Below are positions 35,012 through 47,488 of a stretch of DNA of 64,000 nucleotides, in pieces (the first letter of the stretch is position 1; every line of letters begins with the position of its first letter). The notes under the pieces were generated by a model that saw only the letters and a program-made list of their open reading frames with translations, was not told the DNA's origin and made no database searches. Origin of the DNA: Fomes fomentarius (Eukaryota; Basidiomycota; Agaricomycetes; Polyporales; Polyporaceae); the NCBI GenBank assembly GCA_022606135.1, contig JABYQN010000006.1, positions 1,426,001-1,490,000 on the forward strand, in the 5' to 3' direction. A program made the translations under genes and the position numbers.

Positions 35012-37034
35012 CTAATTCTGTGTTCCCTTCTGGCCGACGAAAGAGAATGTGCCACTGGCAAACCAGCGTTCGTTCGCCTCCTTGACGCGCTGTGCAGCGG
35101 CCGTATGAGTGTTGAGCTCGAAGACTGTAGAACATTGTATGAGCATCCACGCACACGTGACGGACACGCGCGAAATACGAACCTTGCACAGGAGTGATAG
35201 TCAGCGAAGTCGCGGTTCCTGATGTAGTAGCGCCGCTTTGGGCAGCCTTCGTCAATGCTGCCACGCGCAGTTTGTTCGCCTTGGACAGCTTCGCTGCAAT
35301 AAGAAGGCCGGCATCAGTACACTGGCGATCGAAGAAGCCGCGGACCAGACGCGAACGTACCTCGGCTCTTTGCCTCGCCCACGTTGGCGCGCACCTTTCC
35401 AGTGCCAATCATACCAAGACCCTTCGTCTGATCAAACGCTCCCACTTCGCTCTCGGCCTTGGCAAACGCCATGCGGTTCTGCAGTTTGCGGAGCTCGGTT
35501 TGGGCGTAGGCTTCCTTCGCTTTCCGAGCTCGCTTGCCTCCACGACGCTTCTTGGGCCCGTCATTGGGAATGGGAAGTGCCTTGCCGATCTTGCCAGGCG
35601 GCGGAGCGGCGAGACGGTCAATGTGCTTTTCGACCTTGTCTCGCAACTGTTGACCATACGAGCCTGTACGATAGTTGAGTCTTCGTAGAAAATCTGTCAA
35701 TCACACAGCCACGTACCGTCCCTGCGTTGTCTCTCCAAGTCCATACGAGCAGCCAGGGTGCACTTTGCACCGACAGTGCGCTGTACCTTCATGCGATACT
35801 CTGGTGGCGTTTGCTGGACAATCTCGGACTGGAAGACGAAGCCTGTATGTCTCCGTTGCATGATTGACGAGAAACCGGCAGCGATCTTCTTTTGTGCTCC
35901 GAGTAGCTGTGCAGAAAAGACAAGTCAGTCAATTGGGACACGGTTGTACAACAACTACGTGCGATGCATACGTAGACGTTGCACGAGGGCATTTTAGCGA
36001 TGCCGGACAATCCGCCAGCGACACCGAGCAATTTCGCAGCTGTAGTGGTACCCACGATAGCGGATAGGTTGGGAGCAAGGATATTCATTCGTGAGCTGAC
36101 GTACAAGAATATCTGGTCTGACATGAGCGCCACAACGAGCAGCGAATGACTTATGAACGTACCTTCTTCCGAGCCTCTTCTAGGCGGTCAGCAAGGTCAC
36201 AAGCCTTCTGTACAGTTTGCCACTCGGCCTCCGAGAGTGGCTGGCCGGACGTCGTGGTGGCAGTGACGAGCACACTCATGATGATAGCGGGGGGCAGGAT
36301 GCCTTGAAGTTCAACCTTGGTTGGGTCCTCTGCGTTGCCGAGGGCTCGCACGGAGCGAATGTACATCGCAGGGTCGGCAACCAGCTGCTCTAGTTCAGGG
36401 AACTTGGGTGCGTAGTGATCACGGATGAACTTAAGACGCATATGTCAGTGGAATAACCAGTGCTATTGCTCAGTGTGGTGCAAGCGTACCTTGTGTACAA
36501 TCATGATCTCGTTGTCAACGTCTACAGCGAGGTTATTCGCTTGAACGATGAGATTGTACTCCGGGTTGGAGTGGGTAGGCAGCGCCATTTGCTCCGGAGT
36601 GCTGGGGTTCGCCTGGTATTCCTCGATTTCCTACAAACAGCGATTTAGAAGGTACAATCGTACTGAGGGACACAAGTAATGCGTACCCTGAGGATGTCGT
36701 TCATCCGTTTACTGCCTTCTAACTTGGCCACCTTCCTCACGTCCTCCACTCCTCCCAACTCCATCCTCTGGACCTCTTCGGCATCAAGCTCTTCAGCGGG
36801 CTTCATGCCTCCCTCCAGCACCAGTGTGCCTACCCTAGTGTCGTCTGTATCCTCCACAGCGTCCTCTCCGCCCTCACCTTCCGACATCTCATGGTCAGAT
36901 CCCCGTGCCTTGCGCTTGAGTCCGGCAGATGTGGATGTGCTAGCCTCTGGCTGCTCTCCTTCGTTCTCGTAGTCCTCCTCGTCTGCGGAGAGTCCGTCGA
37001 GTTCGGCAAGAAGTTCGTGAGCAAGAGAACTCAT
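35012..37034 (-). CDS. PRP31: U4/U6 snRNP splicing factor Prp31
   Basis: Component of the U4/U6-U5 tri-snRNP that binds the 15.5K/Snu13-U4 complex through its NOP domain. The start [15 protein letters not shown] (37034) is followed by an acidic disordered N-terminus, GSKRMNDIL, an exon with [20 protein letters not shown] and [20 protein letters not shown], and the NOP domain exons. The Prp31 C-terminal domain is seen as [40 protein letters not shown] and [21 protein letters not shown], and the end is [10 protein letters not shown]. At least eight exons. Convergent with ISU1 (163 bp). Housekeeping, nuclear. Confidence 0.94.
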
Positions 37035-38555
37035 AGCTGTAGGCTTTGACGTCGTGAGTGGAGAAGGCAAGGATGTTGGTGGCGCCTGCTCGGGAAGTGC
37101 CGCCTGTTGGCTTAAAGTTACTTACCGCACTCGATTGCAGATCTGCTTACCGAGGTTGGCCCATGGATATCCGTCAGGCAATGGCATGTCCCTGTGCATA
37201 GCCGTAGCTCAAAAAAACAAAAAAAGGATATCTGTGACTAGGAGAATGCACAGAAAAGTCACCTCGATACAGCAAGCCTAGCATAAGATCTCAGACAATA
37301 AGTTATGGAGGCCTGGCGCGTCCAACTTGAAGCTCAATTTAGGTACCTTACCAAAGTGAGCTTGATTCTCTGACACAAAGGACTCAGACACTCAGACATA
37401 TTGTGGGGAGAAATTCCTCCATTCGAAAAGGACCGATTGCACACGGCATTCGACAAGACTGGACAAGGACCGGACAAGGACTTGAGAGGGAACTGTACAG
37501 TTTGAAGCGCCTGTGCCATGGTGGCTCAACCACGTGCCGCACGTGGGCACAGTGAAGCAGGGCCGGCCGTGCGAGACAACTCCCTTCTGCCTCCCTCCTT
37601 CCCGTCCTCGTCGTTGGGGGTGACGACGTCGTACTCGTCCTCCATTGCTCATTCCCTGCTCATCCTGCGACCTTACAACTTGCAATTCGGCGAGCACTGA
37701 TGTTATTCAATCGTGCGTATGTTTGTGCGCCATTCCATACTGGATGCCCACTGGATCCAGACTCGACTGAAGAGCCTGCAAACGCCTCCTACTCTGTGTA
37801 TGCGTGCATCTGTTCAACGTCGTGATCTGTGCTGTTTATTTGGCAAACATGTGAGTGACCTCTCTTGGTTTCTCCAAAGTCGGTCAACGGGCCAGTGGTC
37901 CTCCCATGCGGTGCGTGGGGGTATGCATCGTCAAGATCACAGGTGGGTACATCCATCCGCCTCCTCGTTTGTAGTCTCATGTCTACTGATGCTCGGATTG
38001 TATTCACTAGGGCACTGTGAGGAAGCTGACGAGACTACAGGCGACGCCGCACTAGATCCTCGCTCCACTGCCGAGGCAACAGCGATCGTCGTCAGCTCAG
38101 TCCCCCTCGCCCTCTTACTTCGCCGGAATCCTACTTATCTGCTCTGCCTGCTATCTGTTGAAGTAGCTTATATGCAGTAGCTCGATGGCTATAGTTGTGA
38201 GTACTTCATCTTGTTTCTCATTGTCTGCGCATAATATTCAGGGCTGACGTTATCCTGCCTGCCCAGATGTACATTCTTCATCTTGTACTCTACCAACACC
38301 AAGCAGATAATGCTCTTACCGTCTGTCATACCGCACCCACAAGAATATTGTGTGAGAGGGAACAGCGCCAAATAATTGCCTTTCCTGGAATGGATGATTA
38401 TGTAAGCGTGGAGAGTTGTGGCCTCCGTTCTCAACGGCTCGGCCCGCCCCCTACGCACGATATTCGACCGGTCCCTGCGCGTGAGGCGCCGTCCCCGCCG
38501 CAACCACCTTTCTAACGACTTCACCTCAACGCTTCTCCCCTCCTCGCTCCATGAT
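37035..38555. other. Divergent spacer, PRP31 / EPL1
   Basis: About 1.5 kb, longer than other spacers in this gene-dense part. It contains an A-rich run (about 37208-37228). Scattered frames (for example 37713-38180) show no family likeness. Likely promoter plus 5' UTR; a non-coding RNA cannot be excluded. Confidence 0.5.
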
Positions 38556-41500
38556 ATGCCTCGCGCTACGCATCCAGGTCCTGCTGCCCTGCGAAATCGC
38601 AACAGGGTCACGAACAAGACACGCCTCAAGGTCATCAGAGATTCCATTGAAGCCGACTCGATCGTTCTCGATGAAGATGAGGAGAAGGCCAGGGTCGTCT
38701 CTACTGCTGGTGTCGACGCTGAAGATGCCAATGTACGTCTATTTCCGCCGCTTTTGCTCGTTGTCTGCGACGATGTTGGAGGCCAGGGTGTGGCGAGTTC
38801 TCATTGGCTGAAACCGTGGGAATGCAGTTCCGCGGAATGCTGACTAAGCGTTATCACCGCCTATCTAGGAACATCACTTGCAAGCCGTTCTGACCGCTGC
38901 CGCCTCTCGGCATCAGGCCACTGCGCGCTCGACGCGGTCGGGCGCCAAGGACAAGGAGAGCCCGCCTGCCGCATATATCCCCACTCCAGACAGTACCGGT
39001 ATAGTGCAGAATTATGAAGGGCTGTATGTACCGGGTCGTTGGAAGGATCCCTTCTCCTACGTCAAATCTTCCGACACTGTCGAGGAGGCGATATCTTGCG
39101 CCCTCGCTAATGGGTTTATCTACTATATGGACGAGCGCGACAAGGAATGGTTGGACAAGAACAACGAGCAAGCTCGCGGCGAGGGGATGAGCACGCAAGG
39201 TGCTACATCCGGCTCCACTCGTTCCGGTCGAAGTGCGAAGGCAAAGGGCAAAGAACCCGACGTCCTCCAGGCTGTCCCGATTACCGAAGACGAGTTCGAA
39301 CTTGTCATGGGTATCTTCGAGAAGATTACACACGAGAAGACTGAGTTTCTGCATCATGTCAGTTTGTAACTTAATCTAGTGCATAGCAGACCGGTCCTCT
39401 AACGACTATGGTACAGGGTTTGGAGCAGGGTGCACCCTTCCCACCCTTCTCAGACTACCAGGATACGTTCTCCAACAAACTTCAGTCCGATATGTTTGCA
39501 GTCTATGCGGTACCCGGATGGGTTCCTCCACCGCAGCTCATGCTCCGCTTCGCTCGCATCATCTACTCCTACTGGCGGGAACGACGCTTAGAGCGAGGTG
39601 GCCACCGAATCATACCCGTCGTCAATGTGCGTATTTTTTCTTATCGTGCTCCGCATGGACGATGCTTACGATGTGCGTAGCTTGACGAAAGCGACACCAA
39701 GAACGAATCGTATATCTGCTTCAGGCGACGCGAGATCAAGGCCGTTCGCAAGACTCGCGCATCACAGGCATCATATTCTGACCGAATGGTCCGGCTACAG
39801 AACGAACTTTCGACTGCGTTGGATCTTGTGCGATCTGTACACCAACGAGAAACCTGCAAGCGAGACTCCAATTCTCATAACCATGTTTTGTGGGATAAGC
39901 GTCGCACCTTCGCTGATCTCAAGCGTGCACATCCTTCCCTCGGGTCCAAGGAGGAGGACGAGCTCTTCATGGACAAGGAGAAGCCTCCAAAGAAACCCAA
40001 GGTTGACGCCAGGTATGTCGACTCAATCGCAATCTGGGTATAGAGGCTGATATAATTTTTCTTAATCATCAGTCGTCCATCGCTCAAGCTACGCCATCCT
40101 CGGGAACATGGCGAGGTTGGGTCTCCTGTCGCTCCTCAGCTACCACACATGCGTCCGAAGGACCGTACCGCGATGATTCAAGCGCAGATCGATCAGGAGC
40201 TGCTACGATGCAAGGAACGGGACAACAAGTGGGAAGATTCCAGCGACGTGAGTATCCCGTTTACTATTAATTGTTGCAGCTAGACGCTCACATATGTTCA
40301 TCAGTATCCCTATCAAGCCGAGCCTACGTTGTATGGGCATCGACTATTCAAGCCGATTTTACCCAAGCAATTCTCGCATACCGAGGACGGTACGGCGCCA
40401 TACAAGTATGAGGTCCGTTTGAGGACTGGTCGTGGAGGCCGCAAAACTATGGACCGTCGGCCCGTCAACTGTAGACTGCGTGCTGCTAGTTTCACTACCG
40501 ACAGTGATGATCCTGAGGTTCAGGAGCTTCTACGGAAGACCGAAGAGCGTTATAGATACGACGACGACAGTGGAATCTCGATTGGGGCACTCGGTGTCGA
40601 TGAGCATGATCGGAAGCTCATTGACGAATGCCAACCTCGGTGAGTTGCGTGGGATTCATTATTGAACGATGTCACTAATCTCATTCGTCAAGACAACTCA
40701 TGGTCGCAATGTCTATCTATCAAGCTGAGGACTACCAGAAGCTTGTGACCGACCCCACATTGCGTCTAGCGTCGGGTGATGTCAGGCCGTTCCACCTTGG
40801 TCCTCCGCCACCCATGGTCACCATGCGACCGCCAAATCACCCAGGTCAACGACAGCCCTCTGTACCCCCTGTGCAGTCAATCAGCTCTGCGGGCTCGACT
40901 CAGGCAGCGTCTCATGGGACGAATGCGCCGCCAGTTTCTATGCCGACGCAGGTGAAGAAACTTCCAACGCCCTCAAATCCCATCGCGCACCTGCGCATAT
41001 CCAGTGGGTCTCGCGCTGGGCAGAACGGTTCACACCTTCCCACTTCGCCTCACGCTACCCCCCTTCAAGTGCATCAGTCAATGGATTCGCGGATGTTCAG
41101 GGTTCACTTGTGAAGACCGAGCAGGATGTCAAGCACGCTAGCCCCATACAACCCGAAGTGTCAAGCGCCGTGATGGCTTCTCCCTCTCCGGCACCATCTA
41201 AACCTTTGAACTCAGCAGCGCTCAATGTACCAAACCTGCCCAACGGTTATCACATCCCTACCGTTAACGGCTATCCTCAGCTGCCTAAGGGCGGGTATAT
41301 GCCTAGGCAGAACGCCCTCGGTATACAGCAGATGCAACCGTTCATGCACCCAGAGAGCAATAATGTGAACATTGCTTTGCGGCAACCGGGAGCCTACGTT
41401 ATGCCCAACGGCGCATATCAAATGACTAGTGGACGACCAATGCAGTGGCCAATGGCCGGCCAGCATCCGCCTCCTAATCCCAGGGCGGACGGCCTTAGCG

Positions 41501-41835
41501 TAGACGGCGCTGCATTATCCGCATCGGCTGGCTCACCCGGACGGACGCCCTCGGCGAATGGTATGCGCGCGCCTCAAATTGCTCGAGGTGCAACGATGCC
41601 TACCGCGACCCAGGTGCTGAACGCCAGTCAGGGCTTGACCTCATCTGCCGGAGCCCATATCGCAAGACTCGCCCCACACTCCCCCTCACCCCATATGCTC
41701 AGTCCCAACCTCGCGGCAGCCCATGTCAACGTACACTCGTCGCCGACCCGCACGCCGCAGCCTGCCATCCCGACGCCGTCGCCATCAATGCAATCGAGGC
41801 AACTCGTGGGTGGGTCTGGAGCTGCTGGATACTGA
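38556..41835 (+). CDS. EPL1: Enhancer of polycomb-like protein (NuA4 subunit)
   Basis: Epl1 is the scaffold of the NuA4 histone H4/H2A acetyltransferase, joining Esa1, Yng2 and Eaf6. The start MPRATHPGPAALRNRNRV lies at 38556; another ATG 5 nt upstream (38551) is out of frame. The EPL1 domain is clear: NKTRLKVIRDS, IPTPDSTGIVQNYEGLY (classical IPxPxxxxVxxYE-type motif), FPPFSDYQDTFSN, and the later CFRRREIKAVRKTRASQASY, followed by PPKKPKVDA, a region with GRGGRKTMDRR, and a long Pro/Ser/Gln-rich tail ending QLVGGSGAAGY. About seven introns. The reading frame breaks in the last exon near a run of six C (41058-41063): one missing base would join the two frames (see findings). Confidence 0.92.
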
Positions 41836-42246
41836 TGCATTCCTATGGACTATGGTCTGATACTATACTCCCCAACTCCGTCTCGTATGTTCCCGACTTA
41901 GGTAGTTTGATTCGTCTTTACTGTATTCTTATGTTGCATGGATTCCAGATTTCCTAATAGGCGCGATCTATGAAGTTCGCGCGCTGTAGAACGACAAAAT
42001 TCATGAGCGTGTGTTTTGGTCCAAGCACTACGACTAGGGAGCTCCCTGTAAGTAACCAAGTATGGCAATCTGAGACCCGGGGTACGACGCCGGCGCGTAC
42101 GGCGCGGGGCTCATGCGGGGTACTTGCGAGAAGCTCCGGTCCGACTCCGGTCTTTGAGCTCTGAGTCTTCACCCTCGTCCCCGCCACTCATCATTCTGGC
42201 TTCTTGCTCAACCTCCACGATATCCGAATTGGCCACACTGTTCGTC
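41836..42246. other. Spacer EPL1 to MCC beta subunit
   Basis: 411 bp with the EPL1 3' UTR and the next promoter. The in-frame extension upstream of 42247 (from 42124) is Ser-rich, lacks a presequence character and is not included in the gene. Confidence 0.5.
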
Positions 42247-44494
42247 ATGCGTTTAGCAAGACCGACCCTCCGACTTGCGCAGAGGTCTTTGGCCTCGAGC
42301 GGGAGAAGGTTATACCACCCATCTGTACTGCCTTCGCTCATCTCGACCGTGTCACCAGAATTCAGGGCTAAGGCAGAGTCGATGAACAACCTTGTTGCGG
42401 AACTTGAGGCGAAGTTAGCTGCAGTTAGGCAAGGAGGTGGGTCGAAGGCAGTGGAGCGGATGAGGAGCAAGGGGAAGAAGCTGCCCCGAGAGAGGTGAGT
42501 AGCATCGCCAGACTCTGATATTTGCTCTAAGTAGGATGCTCATGGTGCCTCTGTTATAGACTTTCACTCCTGCTTGACCCGCATTCACCATTCCTAGAGC
42601 TGTCGCAGCTTGCCGCACATGAAGTCTACGGAGAGTCTGTTCCTGCTGCCGGTATCATCACTGGCATTGGTCGTGTGTCCGGAAGGGAGTGCGTCATTGT
42701 GGTCAATGATGCCACAGTCAAGGGAGGCTCGTACTATCCGTTGACGGTGAGCGTTGATAATTTTCCGACTCTGACAGGAAATATCACACTGTCCGTGTCC
42801 AGGTCAAGAAACATCTCCGTGCCCAAGAGATTGCCCGTGAGCACGGACTACCGTGTATCTATGTTGGTATGTCGCAGTTCTACATGCGTATGCAACTAGT
42901 GCTTATGTCGTTGATATGTAGTGGAGTCTGGAGGTGCAGCATTGCCGCACCAAGCCAATGTAAGAAGTTATGCAAGTGCTGAGTACCTTGACTTACACGA
43001 CATGCAGGTGTTCCCGGACAAAGAGCACTTTGGTCGTATATTCTATAACATGTCGCAAATGTCTGCACTGGGTATCCCTCAAATAGCCATCGTGCATGGT
43101 ATCTCGGTTGCAGGTAAGTTATTGCGTAACACCGAGTAATGTCTCAATTCAACATGGACATGCCTCCGCGCAGGTGGTGCATACGTACCAGCAATGGCCG
43201 ACGAGAATATCATTGTAAGGGATCAAGGACGTATCTTCTTAGCTGGCCCTCCTCTTGTGAAGGCCGCTACCGGCGAAGAGGTGGATGAGGAAACACTGGG
43301 TGGCGGTCTCATGCACTCTTCGGAGAGCGGTGTGACAGATCACCTTGCTCGAGACGATGAGCATGCTATCGTAATAGCCAGAGGAATAGTGGGTGACCTC
43401 GGAAAGGCTGGTTCAAGAGAAGTACCTGTAGGTGCTCTGTCCATCGCAACTCTACCTGTCACTCATTGGTTTTGCAGCCACCAGCAGTGCCAGAAGACCC
43501 CTTGTATCCGGCTCACGAATTGCATGGCATTGTGGGCACCGACCTGCGCCAGGCGTTCGATATGCGTGATGCCATCGCACGGATTGTCGACGGTAGTCGG
43601 TTCCGTGAGTTCAAGAAAGAATACGGGACGACCATCGTCACTGTAAGTCCGGCCACCGGATGGACTGTTTGCGTGTTGTCTGTCTCATATGTCCCTCCTT
43701 GCAACAGGGCTTTGCACACATTCACGGCTATCCAGTCGGCATCGTAGCCAATAATGGCATCCTGTTTTCGCAATCGGCACTCAAGGCGACGCATTTTATC
43801 GAGCTTTGCTCTCAGCGGCAGATACCCCTGCTCTTCCTGGTGAACGTCACGGGATACATGGTTGGATCGAAGGCGGAGAAGGGCGGTATCGCGAAGGATG
43901 GCGCGAAGATGGTCCGTGCGGTCGCTTGCGCGGATGTACCCAAGCTCACTGTGGTCGTGGGTGGGAGTTACGGGGCTGGGAACTACGGTACGAGATACGC
44001 CATCTAGTCGTGAACCCTTCTGACCGTCTTATAGGGATGTGTGGACGTGCATACTCTCCAAGGTTCCTGTGGATGTGGCCGGTACGCGATTTCATCACCT
44101 CTTGCGACAATCTGGGTGACTGACGGCCACGTATCCAGAATGCGAAAGTATCCGTCATGGGTCCTGGTCAATTATCCCAGGTCATGACCACGGTGTCCAA
44201 GTAAGTGTAATTTGTAAACATCTGTCCTCCCATCTATACTCATGAGGTTCGTTTTTCAGGGACCCTTCCAAGCACAGCACGCTCAAGGACGAGATTGAGC
44301 AGCAATCGACCGCATACTACGCAACCGCGCGTCTTTGGGACGACGGTATTATCAAGCCCGTTGACACGAGGGACACCGTCGGCTTGGCGTTGGCACTCGC
44401 TGCACGGGAACGCAACGGCAACGGCTCATCTGGAAGCAAATCACATACGACGTGGGACGGAGACTCCAAGGGTTTTGGCGTCTTCCGAATGTGA
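42247..44494 (+). CDS. MCCB: Methylcrotonoyl-CoA carboxylase beta subunit, mitochondrial
   Basis: Carboxyltransferase subunit for leucine breakdown (3-methylcrotonyl-CoA to 3-methylglutaconyl-CoA). The start [19 protein letters not shown] (42247) gives a basic mitochondrial presequence, then [20 protein letters not shown] and the substrate-binding N-lobe: [69 protein letters not shown]. The C-lobe shows [96 protein letters not shown] and [18 protein letters not shown]. It ends [10 protein letters not shown]. About ten short introns. The biotin-carrying alpha subunit is not in this window. Confidence 0.95.
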
Positions 44495-44684
44495 CACCAA
44501 CAACACTCCGATAGCACCTTTCGGACTATTGCGCCGCGCATCGGGAAGCCAAGGACGATATGGTGGTGCTCGATGTATATTACAGGCTTTAATGGCAGGA
44601 TGACAGTACAAACATTGGTGCATCCTTTTGTGGGCATCTACAGCAGCATCACAACACCCTCGATTATGTGGTGCGTACACGAGA

Positions 44685-46256
44685 TTATGCTCGTCGCTTC
44701 TTGCGTCCGAGGGCGTCATCGTCATCGACATCCATCCGGTCTATGTCGTTGACGCGTTTCGTTTTGCCGGGCGAAGCTACCGGCTCGGGTGCCATCGCCG
44801 TCCAGACGTTGAGTTTTGAATCTTCGCCTCCGGTCAGGAGGACGTTATTCTGTGACGATTAGTAGGTCAGCGATTGTGATATGAAACTTCCCTGAAGCCC
44901 ATACCGCTTCATCCCAAAATGCAGCTCGGACTATCCCGACGTGGCCTGTAGTCCAGGTACGCTGCAAGAGCCATGGCGCACTTGCATCCGAGAATGTTGG
45001 TTTGGTGACTAGCGCGACATCGCCCCTGTTCCACGGAGTTAGCGAATCGCGCGCGACTATGAACAGACGGAGTTCGGCGACTCACTCATTCGAGCCAACA
45101 AAAATGCCCAAATCATTGTCAGAGCCCCCAATAGGATGCAAACCGGTGTGAGACCCGATCAGGTAGTCGGTGACCCAAGTCAGATCTTGTCTGTGAACGG
45201 ACGGCTGACGGATGTCTATGTCTTGAATTCGGTCGAGCTGAAGGCAACGTTCCCGTAAGATGGAGTCTCGAGTGGCTAGTACTGCCCTTGAGGTCAGCGC
45301 ACCTCACGCGTCCATACACCGAATGTCTCCATATCGCTGGAGGACCAGACGCCTGGGCGACCGGCGGTGTCATGCAGCCAGCCAGCCTGCGCGATGCTGC
45401 AGCCCCAGTTTCCGACGTGCACACCGGCCTCATCCTCGTCAGCATCTTCAGAGTTTGAAGTGCATATGAGTCCGTCGGAAGAGGCGGACAGTACAATGCT
45501 TCCATTGGGGTAGAAATGCAATGCCGTGATGTCGTCCGAGTGTGTGGACGAATGCACACGCAAGGGCGCGGCGGGACTGCGGGGATCCCTGGAAAGAGGG
45601 TTTATTGACACGACGCACGATAGGTGATCAGGCACGCATGACGTGCTGCATAGGTTGACGCTGACAGACACACAGGCACTTACCAGTAGAGGATGGACGC
45701 ATCGTCGCCTTGCAATTCTGTGCCCGCGGCGATGGTCAAACCGTCGGTAGATACATCACAGGAAAGTAGGGCACGGGGGCTGCCCGCGGTTGATGCAGTC
45801 ACTGTTCACCACCGCGACGCGTTTGGGAGGCATGATAGAAGAAAAGATGCATTCGCATTGGCATAGAAGTATCGTATTCTCCATTGAGTCGTAGGTATAT
45901 CTCATGTCATAGACGGTGGACGGAGGCTCACAGCGGAGTGCAGCGGACCCGGCACGCTCGTCCCAGACGTGGACCATGCCGTCTTTTCCTGATGAGAGAA
46001 GCGCATGGCTACCGGTGTTGGCGACATTTGGGACAGATCTGAGGGTTGTGATGGAGGATGCATGTCCTGGGAGCGTGTTGACGTTCCAAAGGCGTTCTCG
46101 GTCGAAGAGATGAATTACGTTTGAGGGCGCGGACGCGGCTGCTGCGTAGAAGGACGGAAGAGACGCGATGGCGAGAACATAGGCCTCCTCCGGTAGGTTG
46201 ATGGCCCTGAGTGGGGTGGACGAGGAGGAGAAGGCGGGGGCGTCGAGGAGGGACAT
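44685..46256 (-). CDS. WDR89: WD40 repeat protein, WDR89-like
   Basis: Predicted single WD40 propeller of the WDR89 type; its precise role is poorly known. The start MSLLDAPAFSSSSTPLR (46256) leads into repeats: LFDRERLWNVNTLPGHASSI, ALLSSGKDGMVHVWDERAG, the stretch LLSCDVSTDGLTIAAGTE, DITALHFYPNGSIVLSASSD, DLTWVTDYLIGSHTGLH and a final NNVLLTGGEDSKLNVWTA. The C-terminus is short and basic (ALGRKKRRA). Exons are small, with introns in blade loops. It is convergent with MCCB (190 bp) and divergent from the membrane gene at 46675. The name rests on repeat layout and remembered likeness, so WD40 protein is sure and WDR89 is probable. Confidence 0.8.
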
Positions 46257-46674
46257 GGTGGACTCGGAGAATGGGCGAGGCGCACAAAATGAAAAATCGT
46301 GATCGGTTGCTACATTGAGGACAAGCTGCTGACGTAAGCAAGATAGCGACGGGCGCTCGCCGGGGTGCAGAGGGCGGTCGGTGCTGTTTTGGCGGGCGTT
46401 CTTCATCCTTTCTCTGTCTCCTCGTCGTCGCCCCGTCCTCGCTGTCCTTGCCGTCGTCGCCTTAGCTGTCTACGACGTCGCCGACCCCCGTCGCGCTTTG
46501 CTGTCTTGCAACTCACTCTCTTTTGCCTCACGCTCCTTTCCGCCGCCTCCCAATCGCTCTCGACGACCGATCGCCCCCGGCCTTAGAGCTCCTTCCTCAT
46601 TTCCGCCGCAAAATCTCCCGCTTAGAATTCAATCTTTCGCGTTCTTTGGCACTGTACTATTAATACTCATATAA
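46257..46674. promoter_or_regulatory. Divergent promoter, WDR89-like / membrane protein
   Basis: 418 bp with C/T-rich and CGTCG-rich stretches (46400-46520). A TATAAAT sequence lies directly before the ATG at 46675, too close to act as its TATA box unless transcripts start downstream. Confidence 0.4.
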
Positions 46675-47488
46675 ATGAGTATGCGTCGTGCCCGTGAGTC
46701 TCCCTGCTGCCTTGTATGTCCGCCCGCAGAAGAGCTCATGCCCGCTGCCTCACTCCCCACCATGCCTTCTGCGGTATAGCCCCCCGTCTTAACCGTCTGC
46801 CTCAAAGGCTTGATTACACGCTCATCCCTGCCCCACTGGGTACGTGCAAGCAACGGCGTGCATTGTAGCGCGGACCCGAGCAGCCCACTGACACCGTGTC
46901 ACAGACCTGACACTTCCCCTGGTTGACGAAAAGGCCGAGCTTCCTGCCATCATCGTCACACCGTCGTCTCCGGTCTTCGAGACTGAGTTCTTCATCGCAT
47001 TTGTTGCCCCTCCTCCGAGCCCCACGTTTGCTCAGCGATTGACTACGCTGGTCCCGTCGTTCCGATCGTACCTTCCGTCGCAGATCCAACTTCCCGCGAC
47101 GCCATTCAAGAATTCTTTTGATGACCGCAGCGCCTTCTCTGTCAAGGGCCGCATCCGCACCATCTTCCTCATATTCGTGCTATTTTTCATCATGGCCTCA
47201 CACGTCGTCTTGCACCGGGTCGCAAGCATTCACCCCCACCTGGAGTTTGGTCTTGTCCCCGATAACGACATTGACTTCTCGTCCCTGTCTCATGCCCTTG
47301 ATAGAGACGTCATCGGCGCGAGAGTGGACACTCAAGATTCCGAAGTTCCCTCTTCTAACGCTCGGGCCTGGTACGACCACCGCGTTGACCCCGCAAGGGT
47401 TGCTGCCAACTTCGTCGTAGAGGAACCCGCGCCCCCCAAGGGCAATGATCACGACAACTCGGAGGGAAGCCCTGAGACCGCCGCGTAG
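46675..47488 (+). CDS. Uncharacterised single-pass membrane protein, 220 aa
   Basis: Not recognised. There are three exons (46675-46693, 46780-46839, 46905-47488) whose lengths sum to a whole number of codons. It starts MSMRRAPPRLNRLPQRLDY, then an acidic/Pro region (VDEKAELPAIIVTPSSP, FETEFFIAFVAPPPSP), a Phe/Ser/Arg segment and one strong TM helix (IRTIFLIFVLFFIMASHVVLH) about residue 100. The C-terminal half is soluble and acidic, ending PKGNDHDNSEGSPETAA. With no signal peptide and basic residues before the helix, a type II (N-inside) topology is likely. The first exon is only 19 nt of coding sequence. Confidence 0.65.

Noticed and set aside
38189..38731. 180-codon reverse-strand frame
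   Set aside because: Overlaps the first EPL1 exon antisense; a shadow frame of GC-rich coding sequence.
41071..41102. 32-nt intron as explanation of the EPL1 frame break
   Set aside because: It would restore the frame but is shorter than any other intron in the window and has a poor donor; a base missing from the C run is simpler.
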